Source: Cupriavidus basilensis
GTDB lineage: Bacteria > Pseudomonadota > Gammaproteobacteria > Burkholderiales > Burkholderiaceae
Assembly: GCF_000876015.1 (NCBI RefSeq)
Contig: NZ_BBQM01000012.1
Location: forward strand, 62,001 to 126,000
Length of the DNA stretch: 64,000 bases
Direction of reading: 5' to 3'
This document shows positions 26,957 through 34,211 of this stretch, in pieces. A program made the position numbers and the translations under genes. The notes under the pieces are model-generated. The model had not been told where the DNA came from, did not search any database, and was given only the letters and a program-made list of their open reading frames with translations. Every line of letters starts with the position of its first letter. Positions within the stretch are counted from its first letter, which is position 1.

Positions 26957-27691
26957 ATGAGCAACCTGCTGGAAGTGAAATCCATCTCCAAGCGCTTTGG
27001 CGGCCTGCAGGCGGTGGACCGCCTGTCGTTCTCCGTGCGCGGCGGCGAGATCCTGGGCCTGCTGGGCCCCAACGGCGCCGGCAAGACCACCGCCTTCAAC
27101 CTGATCGCCGGCTTCATCAAGGCCGACGAAGGCGAGATCCTGTTCGGCGGCAAGCAGATCCGCGGCTGCGAGCCGTACCAGATCTGCGCCAGCGGCATCG
27201 CCCGCACGTTCCAGCTGTCCAAGCCGTTCGGCGGGCTGAGCGCGCTGGAGAACGTCATGGTCGGCGGCTTCGCGCGCGGCGCCCGGCGCGCGCGCGTGCG
27301 CGACGAAGCCTATGCCTGCCTGGAGTTCCTGGGCCTGGCCCAGCGCGCCGACACCGACGCCAACGACCTCACCGCGTTCGACAAGCGCAAGCTCGAACTG
27401 GGCCGCGCGCTGGCCACGCAGCCGCGCCTGCTGCTGATGGACGAAGTGGTGGCCGGGGCCACGCCGAGCGAGGCGGGCGAGATGGTGGAGCTGGTGCGCA
27501 AGGTGCGCGACCGCGGCATCACGGTGCTGATCGTCGAGCACGTGATGAAGGTGATCATGGGTTTGTCGGACCGCGTGATCGTGATGGAGCAGGGCCGGCT
27601 GATCGCCGACGGCGTGCCGGCCGAGGTGGTGAAGATGCCCGAGGTGCTCAAGGCTTATTTCGGAGACGGTTATGTCGGCGCCAGTGCTTGA
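26957..27691 (+). CDS. Branched-chain-type ABC ATPase (LivG-like)
   Basis: This 244-residue cytoplasmic ATPase has Walker A GPNGAGKTT (about residues 35-43) and the switch His in LIVEHVMKVIM. The signature region reads NDLTAFDKRKLELGRALATQ in place of LSGGQ-like YGxQR, and Walker B reads LLLMDEVVAGATPSE with Val after the catalytic Glu. DEV is known in LivG subgroups, while loss of the Gly-rich signature is more unusual. It pairs with the next ATPase, which has a full LSGGQ, so one composite site may be weakened. It overlaps that gene by 20 bp. Confidence 0.92.
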   Translation: MSNLLEVKSISKRFGGLQAVDRLSFSVRGGEILGLLGPNGAGKTTAFNLIAGFIKADEGEILFGGKQIRGCEPYQICASGIARTFQLSKPFGGLSALENVMVGGFARGARRARVRDEAYACLEFLGLAQRADTDANDLTAFDKRKLELGRALATQPRLLLMDEVVAGATPSEAGEMVELVRKVRDRGITVLIVEHVMKVIMGLSDRVIVMEQGRLIADGVPAEVVKMPEVLKAYFGDGYVGASA

Positions 27692-28388
27692 AGTCAGCGA
27701 TATCTGGTCGGGCTACGGCGAGCAGCAGATCCTGCGCGGCGTGAGCCTGTCGCTCGCGCCGCGCTCGATCACGGCGCTGATCGGCGCCAACGGCGCCGGC
27801 AAGACCACCTTCCTGCGCACGGTCTCGGGCCTGCTGCGCCGCAAGCGCGGCACCGTGCGCCTGAACGGCAAGGACCTCGGCGGCCTCGCGCCGCACGAGG
27901 TGGTGCTGGAAGGCTTCGTGCAGTCGCCCGAGGGCAAGCAGCTGTTCCTCGGCATGTCGATCCTGGAGAACCTGCTGGTCGGCGCCAGCAACCCGCGCGC
28001 TCGCTCGCGCCGCGCGCAGACCTTGCGCGAGGTGTTCGAACTGTTCCCGATCCTGGAGGAGCGCCAGAAGCTGGCCGCCTCCACGCTGTCGGGCGGGCAG
28101 CAGCAGATGCTCGCGGTCGGGCGCGCGCTGATGGCGATGCCGCGCGTGCTGGCGCTCGACGAGCCGTCGCTGGGGCTGGCGCCGATCATGGTCGACCGGC
28201 TGTTCGACAGCATCCGCCGCCTCAAGGAGCGCGACCTCGCCATCCTGGTCATCGAGCAGAACGTCAACCAGGTGCTGGACATGGCGGACTACGGCTACGT
28301 GATCGAGAGCGGCGCGATCGCGCTGGCGGGCACCGGCAGGGAACTGCTGGCCAATCCGCATCTGCGGGCAACCTATCTCGGCGTCTAG
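27672..28388 (+). CDS. Branched-chain-type ABC ATPase (LivF-like)
   Basis: This 238-residue ATPase has the full motif set: Walker A GANGAGKTT, signature STLSGGQQQMLAVGRALM, Walker B VLALDEPSLGLAP and switch His replaced by Gln in LVIEQNVNQ, as is usual for LivF. PEGKQLFLGMSILENLLVGA is the LivF Q-loop region. The ATG at 27672 has GGAGACG upstream and lies inside livG. It completes the heterodimeric ATPase of the importer. Confidence 0.94.
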   Translation: MSAPVLEVSDIWSGYGEQQILRGVSLSLAPRSITALIGANGAGKTTFLRTVSGLLRRKRGTVRLNGKDLGGLAPHEVVLEGFVQSPEGKQLFLGMSILENLLVGASNPRARSRRAQTLREVFELFPILEERQKLAASTLSGGQQQMLAVGRALMAMPRVLALDEPSLGLAPIMVDRLFDSIRRLKERDLAILVIEQNVNQVLDMADYGYVIESGAIALAGTGRELLANPHLRATYLGV

Positions 28389-28408
28389 CGCATGGACGGC
28401 CGCACCGG

Positions 28409-28450
28409 GAACCAGCACAAGAACCAGCACAAAAACCAGCACGAGAACCA
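28409..28450. repeat. 12-bp tandem repeat in the leader of the SDR gene
   Basis: GAACCAGCACAA occurs twice perfectly, then once as AAACCAGCACGA, followed by GAACCA. It lies between the LivF-like stop and the RBS of the SDR gene. If translated from an upstream ATG at 28392 it would give NQHKNQHKNQH, but no RBS supports that. Confidence 0.85.
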
Positions 28451-28466
28451 AGAGGAGTCAGGAAAG

Positions 28467-29165
28467 ATGGAACAAGCTGTAGCAGTGGTGACGGGCGGCG
28501 GCACCGGCATTGGCCGCGCCATCGCCGAGGAACTGCACGCGGCGGGCATGCGCGTGGTCTGCCTCGGCATGGACGCCGACGCGGACCTGCCGCACGGGCT
28601 GGCCTTCCGCCAGCTCGACGTGACCTCGGCCGAGGCCGCGCGCGCCGCCACGGCGGACCTGGACGCGGTGGCGGTGCTGGTGAACGCCGCCGGCATCATC
28701 CGCCACGAGGGCCGGGAGTTCACGCCCGAGGGCTTCCGCGCGGTGGTCGACGTGAACCTGAACGGCTCGCAGATCCTGACCAGCGTGCTGCAGGAGCGGC
28801 TGGTGCGCGCGCGCGGCGCGGTGGTCAACATCGCCTCGATGTGGAGCTACTTCGGCTCGGCCAACAACCCGGCCTATGCCGCCAGCAAGGCCGGCATCCT
28901 CGGCCTGACGCGCTCCTATGCCGCGGCGCTGGCGCCGCAGGGCGTGCGCGTCAACGCGGTGGCGCCGGGCTGGATCCGCACGCGCCTGTCGGCCGGCGCG
29001 CTCGACAACCCCGAGCGCAGCGCCGCCATCATGGCGCGCCTGCCGATGCGCCGCTGGGGCCTGCCGCGCGACGTGGCGCGCGTGGTGCGCTTCCTGTGCT
29101 CGGAGGACGCCGGCTACGTGACCGGGGTGATCCTGCCGGTGGACGGGGGCTTCGGCATCGCCTGA
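28467..29165 (+). CDS. Short-chain dehydrogenase/reductase (SDR, FabG-like)
   Basis: This 232-residue classical SDR has the cofactor motif TGGGTGIGRAIAEEL (residues 9-23), NAAG in VLVNAAGIIRH, catalytic Ser in NIASMWSYFG, YxxxK as YAASKAGILGLTRSYA, and PGWIRT after the active site. The start at 28467 is supported by AGAGGAGT a few bases upstream and places the Rossmann strand at the N-terminus. It is the last gene of the GntR-controlled cluster and likely oxidises the imported compound or reduces a keto intermediate. Confidence 0.92.
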   Translation: MEQAVAVVTGGGTGIGRAIAEELHAAGMRVVCLGMDADADLPHGLAFRQLDVTSAEAARAATADLDAVAVLVNAAGIIRHEGREFTPEGFRAVVDVNLNGSQILTSVLQERLVRARGAVVNIASMWSYFGSANNPAYAASKAGILGLTRSYAAALAPQGVRVNAVAPGWIRTRLSAGALDNPERSAAIMARLPMRRWGLPRDVARVVRFLCSEDAGYVTGVILPVDGGFGIA

Positions 29166-29292
29166 TGCCGCCCGGCGCCGCGGCGCCGCGACGGGCCGCG
29201 GGATACCGCTTTCCCGCAGCCCCGCCACGTCAGCCCCGGCCCGAGCGCCGCGCGGCGCGCCGTCCGGGCAGTTCACCGATACCGAAGCCGGA

Positions 29293-30252
29293 TCACGGCG
29301 GCGCGGACGCGTGCGAGTGGGGCGCGTGGCCGGGCGCGGCCTCGTGCACGTGCATGGCCGCCGCCTGCCGGGGATCGAAATCGCAGCTCGGGTTGGCCTC
29401 GTCGTGCGAGTGCGGCGTCAGCGCGCCGGGGATGTGGCGGCTGTTGAGGCCGTCCGCGTTGAGCCACGCCCGCGTGGCCGCCGCGGCGCGGTCGATCAGC
29501 GTGCCGCACTGGGTGTAGTCGTAGGGCGAGACGTCGAGCGGGCACAGCGGCGGCACCACCGAGATGTGCGCGTGCCCGGCCCAGCGCTCCAGGTCCTGCA
29601 CCAGCTGGCGCGCCACCAGCAGCGACAGCGCGTTGAAGGCATGGTCGATGGGGCCGCGCGGCTCGCGCCGGGCCGCGCAGGCGAAGCCGGCCGGCAGCAC
29701 CACCACGCGCGTGGCGCCCAGCCGGATGGCGGTGGAGACCGGCGTGTTGTTGGCCACGCCGCCGTCGATCAGCGTGCGCCCGCCCAGCCGCACCGGCGGA
29801 AACACGCCGGGGATGGCGGCGCTGGCGAGCACCGCCTGCACCAGGCTGCCCGAGGACAGCACCACCTCCGCGCCGTCCTGCATGTCGGTGGCGACCACGT
29901 ACAGCGGCAGCTCGGCCTGCTCCAGCGGCATGTCGCCGAAATGGCGCGACAGCAGGCGCTGCAGCGCGTGCGATTCCACCAGATGGCCGCGCTGGCCGCG
30001 CAGCATGCCGAACAGGCTGCGCCACGACCACGGCATCACCTCCGCGCGGCGCAGGCCGCGCCACAGCGATTCGAGCCTGGTGGTGCCCGCCGCGTGCGGG
30101 TTGCAGGCGTAATAGGCGCCGTTGATGGCGCCGGCCGAGGCGCCGATGACCATGTCGGGCTTGATGCCCCAGGCCACCAGCTCGCGCAGCATGCCGGCCT
30201 CGATGGCGCCGAGGCTGCCGCCGCCGGCAAAGACGAATGCGGTTTTTTCCAT
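29293..30252 (-). CDS. Patatin-like phospholipase/acyl hydrolase
   Basis: This 319-residue serine hydrolase has the complete patatin catalytic set: oxyanion GGGSLGAIEAGML at residues 10-22, nucleophile elbow GASAG (about 40), and the dyad Asp in LIDGGVANNTP (about 157). It should act as a cytoplasmic or membrane-associated lipase or acyl hydrolase. The C-terminus is His-rich (LTPHSHDEANP and HAPHSHASAPP), an unusual tail that could bind metal. The frame runs far beyond 30252 but the upstream part is antisense to the phenol regulator. It is transcribed away from dmpR. Confidence 0.9.
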   Translation of the reverse strand: MEKTAFVFAGGGSLGAIEAGMLRELVAWGIKPDMVIGASAGAINGAYYACNPHAAGTTRLESLWRGLRRAEVMPWSWRSLFGMLRGQRGHLVESHALQRLLSRHFGDMPLEQAELPLYVVATDMQDGAEVVLSSGSLVQAVLASAAIPGVFPPVRLGGRTLIDGGVANNTPVSTAIRLGATRVVVLPAGFACAARREPRGPIDHAFNALSLLVARQLVQDLERWAGHAHISVVPPLCPLDVSPYDYTQCGTLIDRAAAATRAWLNADGLNSRHIPGALTPHSHDEANPSCDFDPRQAAAMHVHEAAPGHAPHSHASAPP

Positions 30253-30477
30253 GTCTCGTGGTGCAGAGCAACAACGCCGGGAATCGGGAAGAGGCAACCG
30301 GGAATCGGGAATCAGGCCGGGACCGGCCCGGCACGCCTGCAATGGACAGCATAGGCGACATCGGGCCGGCTGGACAGCCGTCGCGCGCGGCGGGCGGCAG
30401 CGATGGCACATAATGTGCGTACCGTGCCGGAAAAAGCACGGGCGCGCCTGCTTTTCCGGCCGCCAGGAGAGGAGACG

Positions 30478-32184
30478 ATGAGCAGTTCGACCGACAAATT
30501 CTCGGCCACCATGCGCGATGGCCTGGCCAATCTCGCCCGCCGCCTGCGTTTCGCGATGGAGGAGGGCTCCATCTGGCTGGACGAGCAGCGCATGATCCTG
30601 CTGCACACCGCGTCGCTGGGCGCGCTGCGCAAGGAATTGGTGGATACGCTGGGCATGGAGCGCGCGCGCGGCCTGTTCATGCGCATGGGCTTCCATTCCG
30701 GCCTGCGCGACGCCGAGCTGGCCAAGAAGCTGCGGCCCAACCAGAGCGACTTCGGGCTGCTGGAGATCGGGCCCTGCCTGCACACCATCGAAGGCGTGGT
30801 GCGGGTGACGCCGGTCAAGGTGGACATCGACATCGCCGCCGGCATCTACGACGGCGAGTTCCTGTGGGAAGACTCGTTCGAGGGCGACGTGCACCGGCAA
30901 CTGTTCGGCATCGTCGACGCGCCCGCGTGCTGGATGCAGATCGGCTACGCCACCGGCTACACCTCGGCGCTGATGGGCCGCACCATCCTCTACCGCGAGG
31001 TAGAGTGCGTGGCCTGCGGCCATGCGCACTGCCGCATCGTCGGCAAGCCGCTGGAAGCGTGGGAGGACGGCGCCGCGGTGCTGGCGCTGTACCAGCCCGA
31101 CCCGGTGATCGAGACCATCCTGGAGCTGCAGAGCGAGGTCGAGCACCTGCGCGCGCTCCAGCGCGGCGACGGCAAGCCCGCCGACCTGGTGGGCGGCTCG
31201 CCCGGGTTCCGCGCCGCCTGGGGCCTGCTGCAGCGCGCCGCGGCCAGCAACGTGACGGTGCTGCTGCTGGGCGAGACCGGGGTCGGCAAGGAGCGCTTCG
31301 CGCAGGCGCTGCACAGCGTGAGCGCGCGCGCCGACAAGCCCTTCGTGGCGGTCAACTGCGCGGCGATCCCCGACGAGCTGGTCGAGTCCGAGCTGTTCGG
31401 CGTGGACAAGGGCGCCTTCACCGGCGCGCACCAGTCGCGCCCGGGCCGCTTCGAGCGCGCGCACGGCGGCACCTTGTTCCTCGACGAGCTGGGCGAGCTG
31501 TCGCTGCCGGCGCAGTCCAAGCTGCTGCGCGTGCTGCAGGAAGGCGAGGTGGAGCGCGTGGGCGGCGCCGCGCCGCGCCGCGTGGACGTGCGGCTGGTGG
31601 CCGCCACCAACGTGGACCTGGCCGAGGCGGTCAAGGCCGGCACCTTCCGCAAGGACCTGTACTACCGTCTCAACGTCTATCCCGTCACCATCCCGCCGCT
31701 GCGCGAGCGGCTCGACGACATCCGCCTGCTGGCGGAGCGCTTCGTGGCCCGCTGCGGCGCGCGCCACGGCAAGAAGATCGTCGGCATCACCGACCGCGCG
31801 CTGGCCGAGCTGCGCCGCCACGACTGGCCCGGCAACGTGCGCGAGCTGGAAAACGTGATCGAGCGCGGCGTGATCCTGGCCGGCAACGGCGGCCTGATCT
31901 CCGCCGACCACCTGTTCCTGCCCGCGGGCGCGCAGGCCGGCATGGACACCGCGCCGCGCCTGGGCGCCGGCGGCACGCTGCCGGCCCTGCGCGAAGCGGC
32001 GGTGCACGGCCTGCTCGACCACATGGCCGAGCAGCAGCTCGCGCTGGGCGACGTGGAGACCGTGCTGATGGAGGCCGCGATGGCGCGTGCCGACGGCAAC
32101 CTGAGCCAGGCCGCGCGCCTGCTCGGCATCACCCGGCCGCAACTGGCCTACCGCTGGAAGAACCGCGGCGGCCGCGGCAACTGA
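30478..32184 (+). CDS. dmpR: Sigma-54-dependent phenol-sensing activator (DmpR/PoxR/MopR family)
   Basis: This 568-residue NtrC-class regulator matches DmpR in length. The N-terminal V4R sensor has His102 and Trp130, spaced exactly like the remembered phenol-contact pair His106/Trp134 of MopR. Zinc ligands Cys151, Glu174, Cys177 and Cys185 match the MopR set with a constant offset of four. The AAA+ domain has Walker A GETGVGKE, the sigma-54 contact loop ELFGVDKGAFTGA, Walker B GGTLFLDE and RLNVYPVTIPPLRER. A Fis-type HTH ends the protein (NLSQAARLLGITRPQLAYRWK). The ATG at 30478 follows AGGAGAGGAG. It lies upstream of the phenol operon on the same strand, as in pox/phc clusters, unlike the divergent CF600 layout. 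Confidence 0.96.
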   Translation: MSSSTDKFSATMRDGLANLARRLRFAMEEGSIWLDEQRMILLHTASLGALRKELVDTLGMERARGLFMRMGFHSGLRDAELAKKLRPNQSDFGLLEIGPCLHTIEGVVRVTPVKVDIDIAAGIYDGEFLWEDSFEGDVHRQLFGIVDAPACWMQIGYATGYTSALMGRTILYREVECVACGHAHCRIVGKPLEAWEDGAAVLALYQPDPVIETILELQSEVEHLRALQRGDGKPADLVGGSPGFRAAWGLLQRAAASNVTVLLLGETGVGKERFAQALHSVSARADKPFVAVNCAAIPDELVESELFGVDKGAFTGAHQSRPGRFERAHGGTLFLDELGELSLPAQSKLLRVLQEGEVERVGGAAPRRVDVRLVAATNVDLAEAVKAGTFRKDLYYRLNVYPVTIPPLRERLDDIRLLAERFVARCGARHGKKIVGITDRALAELRRHDWPGNVRELENVIERGVILAGNGGLISADHLFLPAGAQAGMDTAPRLGAGGTLPALREAAVHGLLDHMAEQQLALGDVETVLMEAAMARADGNLSQAARLLGITRPQLAYRWKNRGGRGN

Positions 32185-32236
32185 GGCGGGCCGGTCCGCG
32201 TGGCCGGCGCGTGCCTTGCCACGTGCCCGGCCGCGC

Positions 32237-32251
32237 TTTCACCATTTGATC
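32237..32251. promoter_or_regulatory. Distal half-site or duplicated activator box
   Basis: TTTCACCATTTGATC is repeated exactly at 32412-32426, where it forms the start of the main activator site. This copy lies about 310 bp before the -24 box and contains only one ATTTGATC half-site. It may be an auxiliary DmpR site or a relic of duplication. Confidence 0.5.
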
Positions 32252-32411
32252 CATCCCCCGCGGCGCGCCGCGCGGCCGCCCGGCGCGGCTTGCTGCGGCG
32301 CATGCCGCGTTCCTCCCCGTTCGCGCCACCGTTCGCGCTGTCCCGCGCGGCGCCGCCTGTTGCGGCGCACAGCCCGCGCGCGCCGCCCGCAAACGCCCGC
32401 CCCACGCGGCT

Positions 32412-32450
32412 TTTCACCATTTGATCAAGCCCGGCCGCGGGCTTGATCAA
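32412..32450. promoter_or_regulatory. Upstream activating sequence for the DmpR-type regulator
   Basis: A perfect 13-bp inverted repeat, TTGATCAAGCCCG/CGGGCTTGATCAA with a 4-base spacer (32421-32450), holds two TTGATCAA palindromes two helical turns apart. TTGATC-type boxes are the known targets of the XylR/DmpR family. The centre is about 125 bp upstream of the -12 element, within the usual enhancer range. It could also fold as a hairpin, but no T-run follows. Confidence 0.8.
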
Positions 32451-32546
32451 TTCATCGACGCGCCGCCGCCGCTCCCGTGCGGGTAAACGCGCGGGCAACG
32501 CCGCGCTCCGGGCCGCCGGCCCTTGCGCCGCCGTGCTTCGCGCCGG

Positions 32547-32563
32547 CTGGCACGCTCTTCGCA
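32547..32563 (+). promoter_or_regulatory. Sigma-54 (-24/-12) promoter of the phenol operon
   Basis: CTGGCACGCTCTTCGCA matches TGGCAC-N5-TTGCA except for one base (TCGC for TTGC), with the required ten bases between GG and GC. Transcription should start near 32574, leaving a short leader before dmpK at 32600. No AT-rich IHF-like site was seen between the activating sequence and the promoter. Confidence 0.82.
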
Positions 32564-32599
32564 ATGGAGCTCCGTGCCAGCCAACCCGAGGAGCGCGCC

Positions 32600-32803
32600 A
32601 TGATCAACCAGTCGGTTCCCCTGTTCGAAGCCGTGCCGCGCTACGTGCGCGTGGACGGCCGCACGCCGGCGGGCTTCGTGCAGTTCGCCTTCTGCGTGGC
32701 GGACCCCGGGCTCAACGTCGAGCTGATCATGCCCGAGCCGATGTTCGAGGCGTTCTGCAGCGTCAACCGCGTGCGCTTCCTCCCGCCCGAACCGGACGCC
32801 TGA
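32600..32803 (+). CDS. dmpK: Phenol hydroxylase assembly/accessory subunit DmpK
   Basis: This 67-residue protein is the DmpK/PhhK component, needed in vivo for assembling or activating the diiron hydroxylase but not part of the purified complex. PRYVRVDGRTPAGFVQFAFCV and LNVELIMPEPMFEAFC are the conserved segments. The ATG at 32600 has GAGGAG upstream. An in-frame ATG at 32564 is excluded because it lies upstream of the predicted transcription start. The product is shorter than CF600 DmpK. Confidence 0.9.
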   Translation: MINQSVPLFEAVPRYVRVDGRTPAGFVQFAFCVADPGLNVELIMPEPMFEAFCSVNRVRFLPPEPDA

Positions 32804-32865
32804 GCGCCCGCCCGAAACCGGAACACCAGGAACATCGAGAACAGCAGGACCCAGGAGACCCAGCC

Positions 32866-33858
32866 ATGCAAGTCGACATCAAGACCCGGCAGATCGAGCC
32901 GCTGCGCCAGACCTACGGCCACGTGGCGCGCCGCTTCGGCGACAAGCCCGCGTCGCGCTACCAGGAGGCCACCTACGACGTGCAGTCGGAGGTCAACTTC
33001 CACTACCGCCCCACCTGGGACCCGGGCCACGCGCTCTACGACAAGAGCCGCACCGCCATCGTCATGGCGGACTGGTACGCGCTCAAGGACCCGCGCCAGT
33101 ACTACTACGGCGCCTACGTCGGCGCGCGCGGCCGCCAGCAGGACGCCACCGAGAAAAGCTTCGCCTTCGTGGAGAAGCGCGGCCTGCTGCAGGCGCTGCC
33201 GGCCGAGTGGCGGGAGCGCCTGGCCGATGGCCTGCTGCCGCTGCGCCACGTGGAGTGGGGCGCCAACATGAACAATTTCTATTGCGCCGACTACGGCTGG
33301 GGCACCGCCATCACGCAGGCCTGCACCTATTGCGCGATGGACCGGCTCGGCATCGCGCAGTACCTGTCGCGCATCGGCATGCTGCTCGACGGCAATACCG
33401 GCGCGGCGCTGGAGCGCGCCAGGGCGGCCTGGCTGGACAGCCCGGCGTGGCAGCCGCTGCGCCGCATGGTCGAGCACAGCTTCGTGATCGAGGACTGGTT
33501 CGAGACCTTCGTCACCCAGAACCTGGTGCTCGACGGCCTGCTCTATCCGCTGGTGTACCAGCACGCCGACGCCGCCATCGCGCGCGCCTGCGGCACCGGG
33601 CTGGCGGTGCTGACCGAGTTCATGAACGACTGGCGCGAGGAGCACGCGCGCTGGGTCGACGCCGTGGTGCAGACCGCGGCGGCCGAGTCGGAGGCCAACC
33701 GCGCGCTGCTGGCGGGCTGGGCGCGCGGCGCGCGCGCGCAGGCCGGCGCCGCGCTGGTGCCGGTGGCGGACACGCTGCTGGGCGCCGGCGGCGAGCAGGC
33801 CGTGGCGCTGTGCCTGGAGCAGTTCGACGTGCGCCTGCGCAAGCTCGGCCTGGACTGA
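32866..33858 (+). CDS. dmpL: Phenol hydroxylase beta (small oxygenase) subunit DmpL
   Basis: This 330-residue beta subunit of the (alpha-beta-gamma)2 hydroxylase shares the ferritin-like helical fold of the alpha subunit but lacks the diiron ligands. Typical stretches are YQEATYDVQSEVNFHYRPTW, DPRQYYYGAYVGARGRQQ, HVEWGANMNNFYCADYGWG and HSFVIEDWFETFVTQNLVLDG. The ATG at 32866 is preceded by a CAGGA-rich simple-sequence leader with CAGGAGA as RBS. It lies 62 bp after dmpK in the operon. Confidence 0.95.
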   Translation: MQVDIKTRQIEPLRQTYGHVARRFGDKPASRYQEATYDVQSEVNFHYRPTWDPGHALYDKSRTAIVMADWYALKDPRQYYYGAYVGARGRQQDATEKSFAFVEKRGLLQALPAEWRERLADGLLPLRHVEWGANMNNFYCADYGWGTAITQACTYCAMDRLGIAQYLSRIGMLLDGNTGAALERARAAWLDSPAWQPLRRMVEHSFVIEDWFETFVTQNLVLDGLLYPLVYQHADAAIARACGTGLAVLTEFMNDWREEHARWVDAVVQTAAAESEANRALLAGWARGARAQAGAALVPVADTLLGAGGEQAVALCLEQFDVRLRKLGLD

Positions 33859-33868
33859 GGAGCGCGCC

Positions 33869-34168
33869 ATGACCGCCAATACCGCCAACGTCTCCAACGT
33901 CTCCAACGTCTACATCGCGCTGCAGAGCAACGACGACACCCGCCCCATCATCGACGCCATCACCGAGGCCAACCCGCACGCCGTGGTGTCGCGCTTTCCC
34001 GCGATGGTGAAGATCGACGCGCCGGGGCACCTCACCATCGTGCGCGCGCTGGTCTCGGACAAGCTCGGCCGCGACTGGGACCTGCAGGAGATCCACCTCA
34101 ACCTGATCTCGCTGTGCGGCAACATCGACGAGGACGACGACGCCTTCACGCTGCGCTGGAACGACTGA
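33869..34168 (+). CDS. dmpM: Phenol hydroxylase coupling/effector protein DmpM
   Basis: This 99-residue cofactorless regulatory protein binds the hydroxylase and raises turnover. Family features are VYIALQSNDDTRPIIDAI, FPAMVKIDAPGHLTIVRALVSDKLGRDWDL and the acidic NIDEDDDAFTLRW end. The N-terminus carries a short tandem VSNVSN. It follows dmpL by 10 bp with GAGG upstream of the ATG. Confidence 0.95.
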   Translation: MTANTANVSNVSNVYIALQSNDDTRPIIDAITEANPHAVVSRFPAMVKIDAPGHLTIVRALVSDKLGRDWDLQEIHLNLISLCGNIDEDDDAFTLRWND

Positions 34169-34211
34169 ATTCACCGCCGCGCCGGCGGCGGGCAAGCATA
34201 ACGGAGACATC

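Noticed and set aside
30253..32142. Possible N-terminal extension of the patatin to about 950 residues
   Set aside because: The extension is antisense to dmpR, lacks any domain, and patatin motifs start right after the ATG at 30252.
32421..32450. 13-bp inverted repeat read as a dmpR terminator
   Set aside because: It is followed by TTCATCG instead of a T-run and lies 240 bp from the dmpR stop. The paired TTGATCAA boxes match activator sites.
32564..32803. Upstream ATG for dmpK at 32564
   Set aside because: It lies at the -12 promoter element, before the predicted transcription start, so it cannot be on the mRNA.
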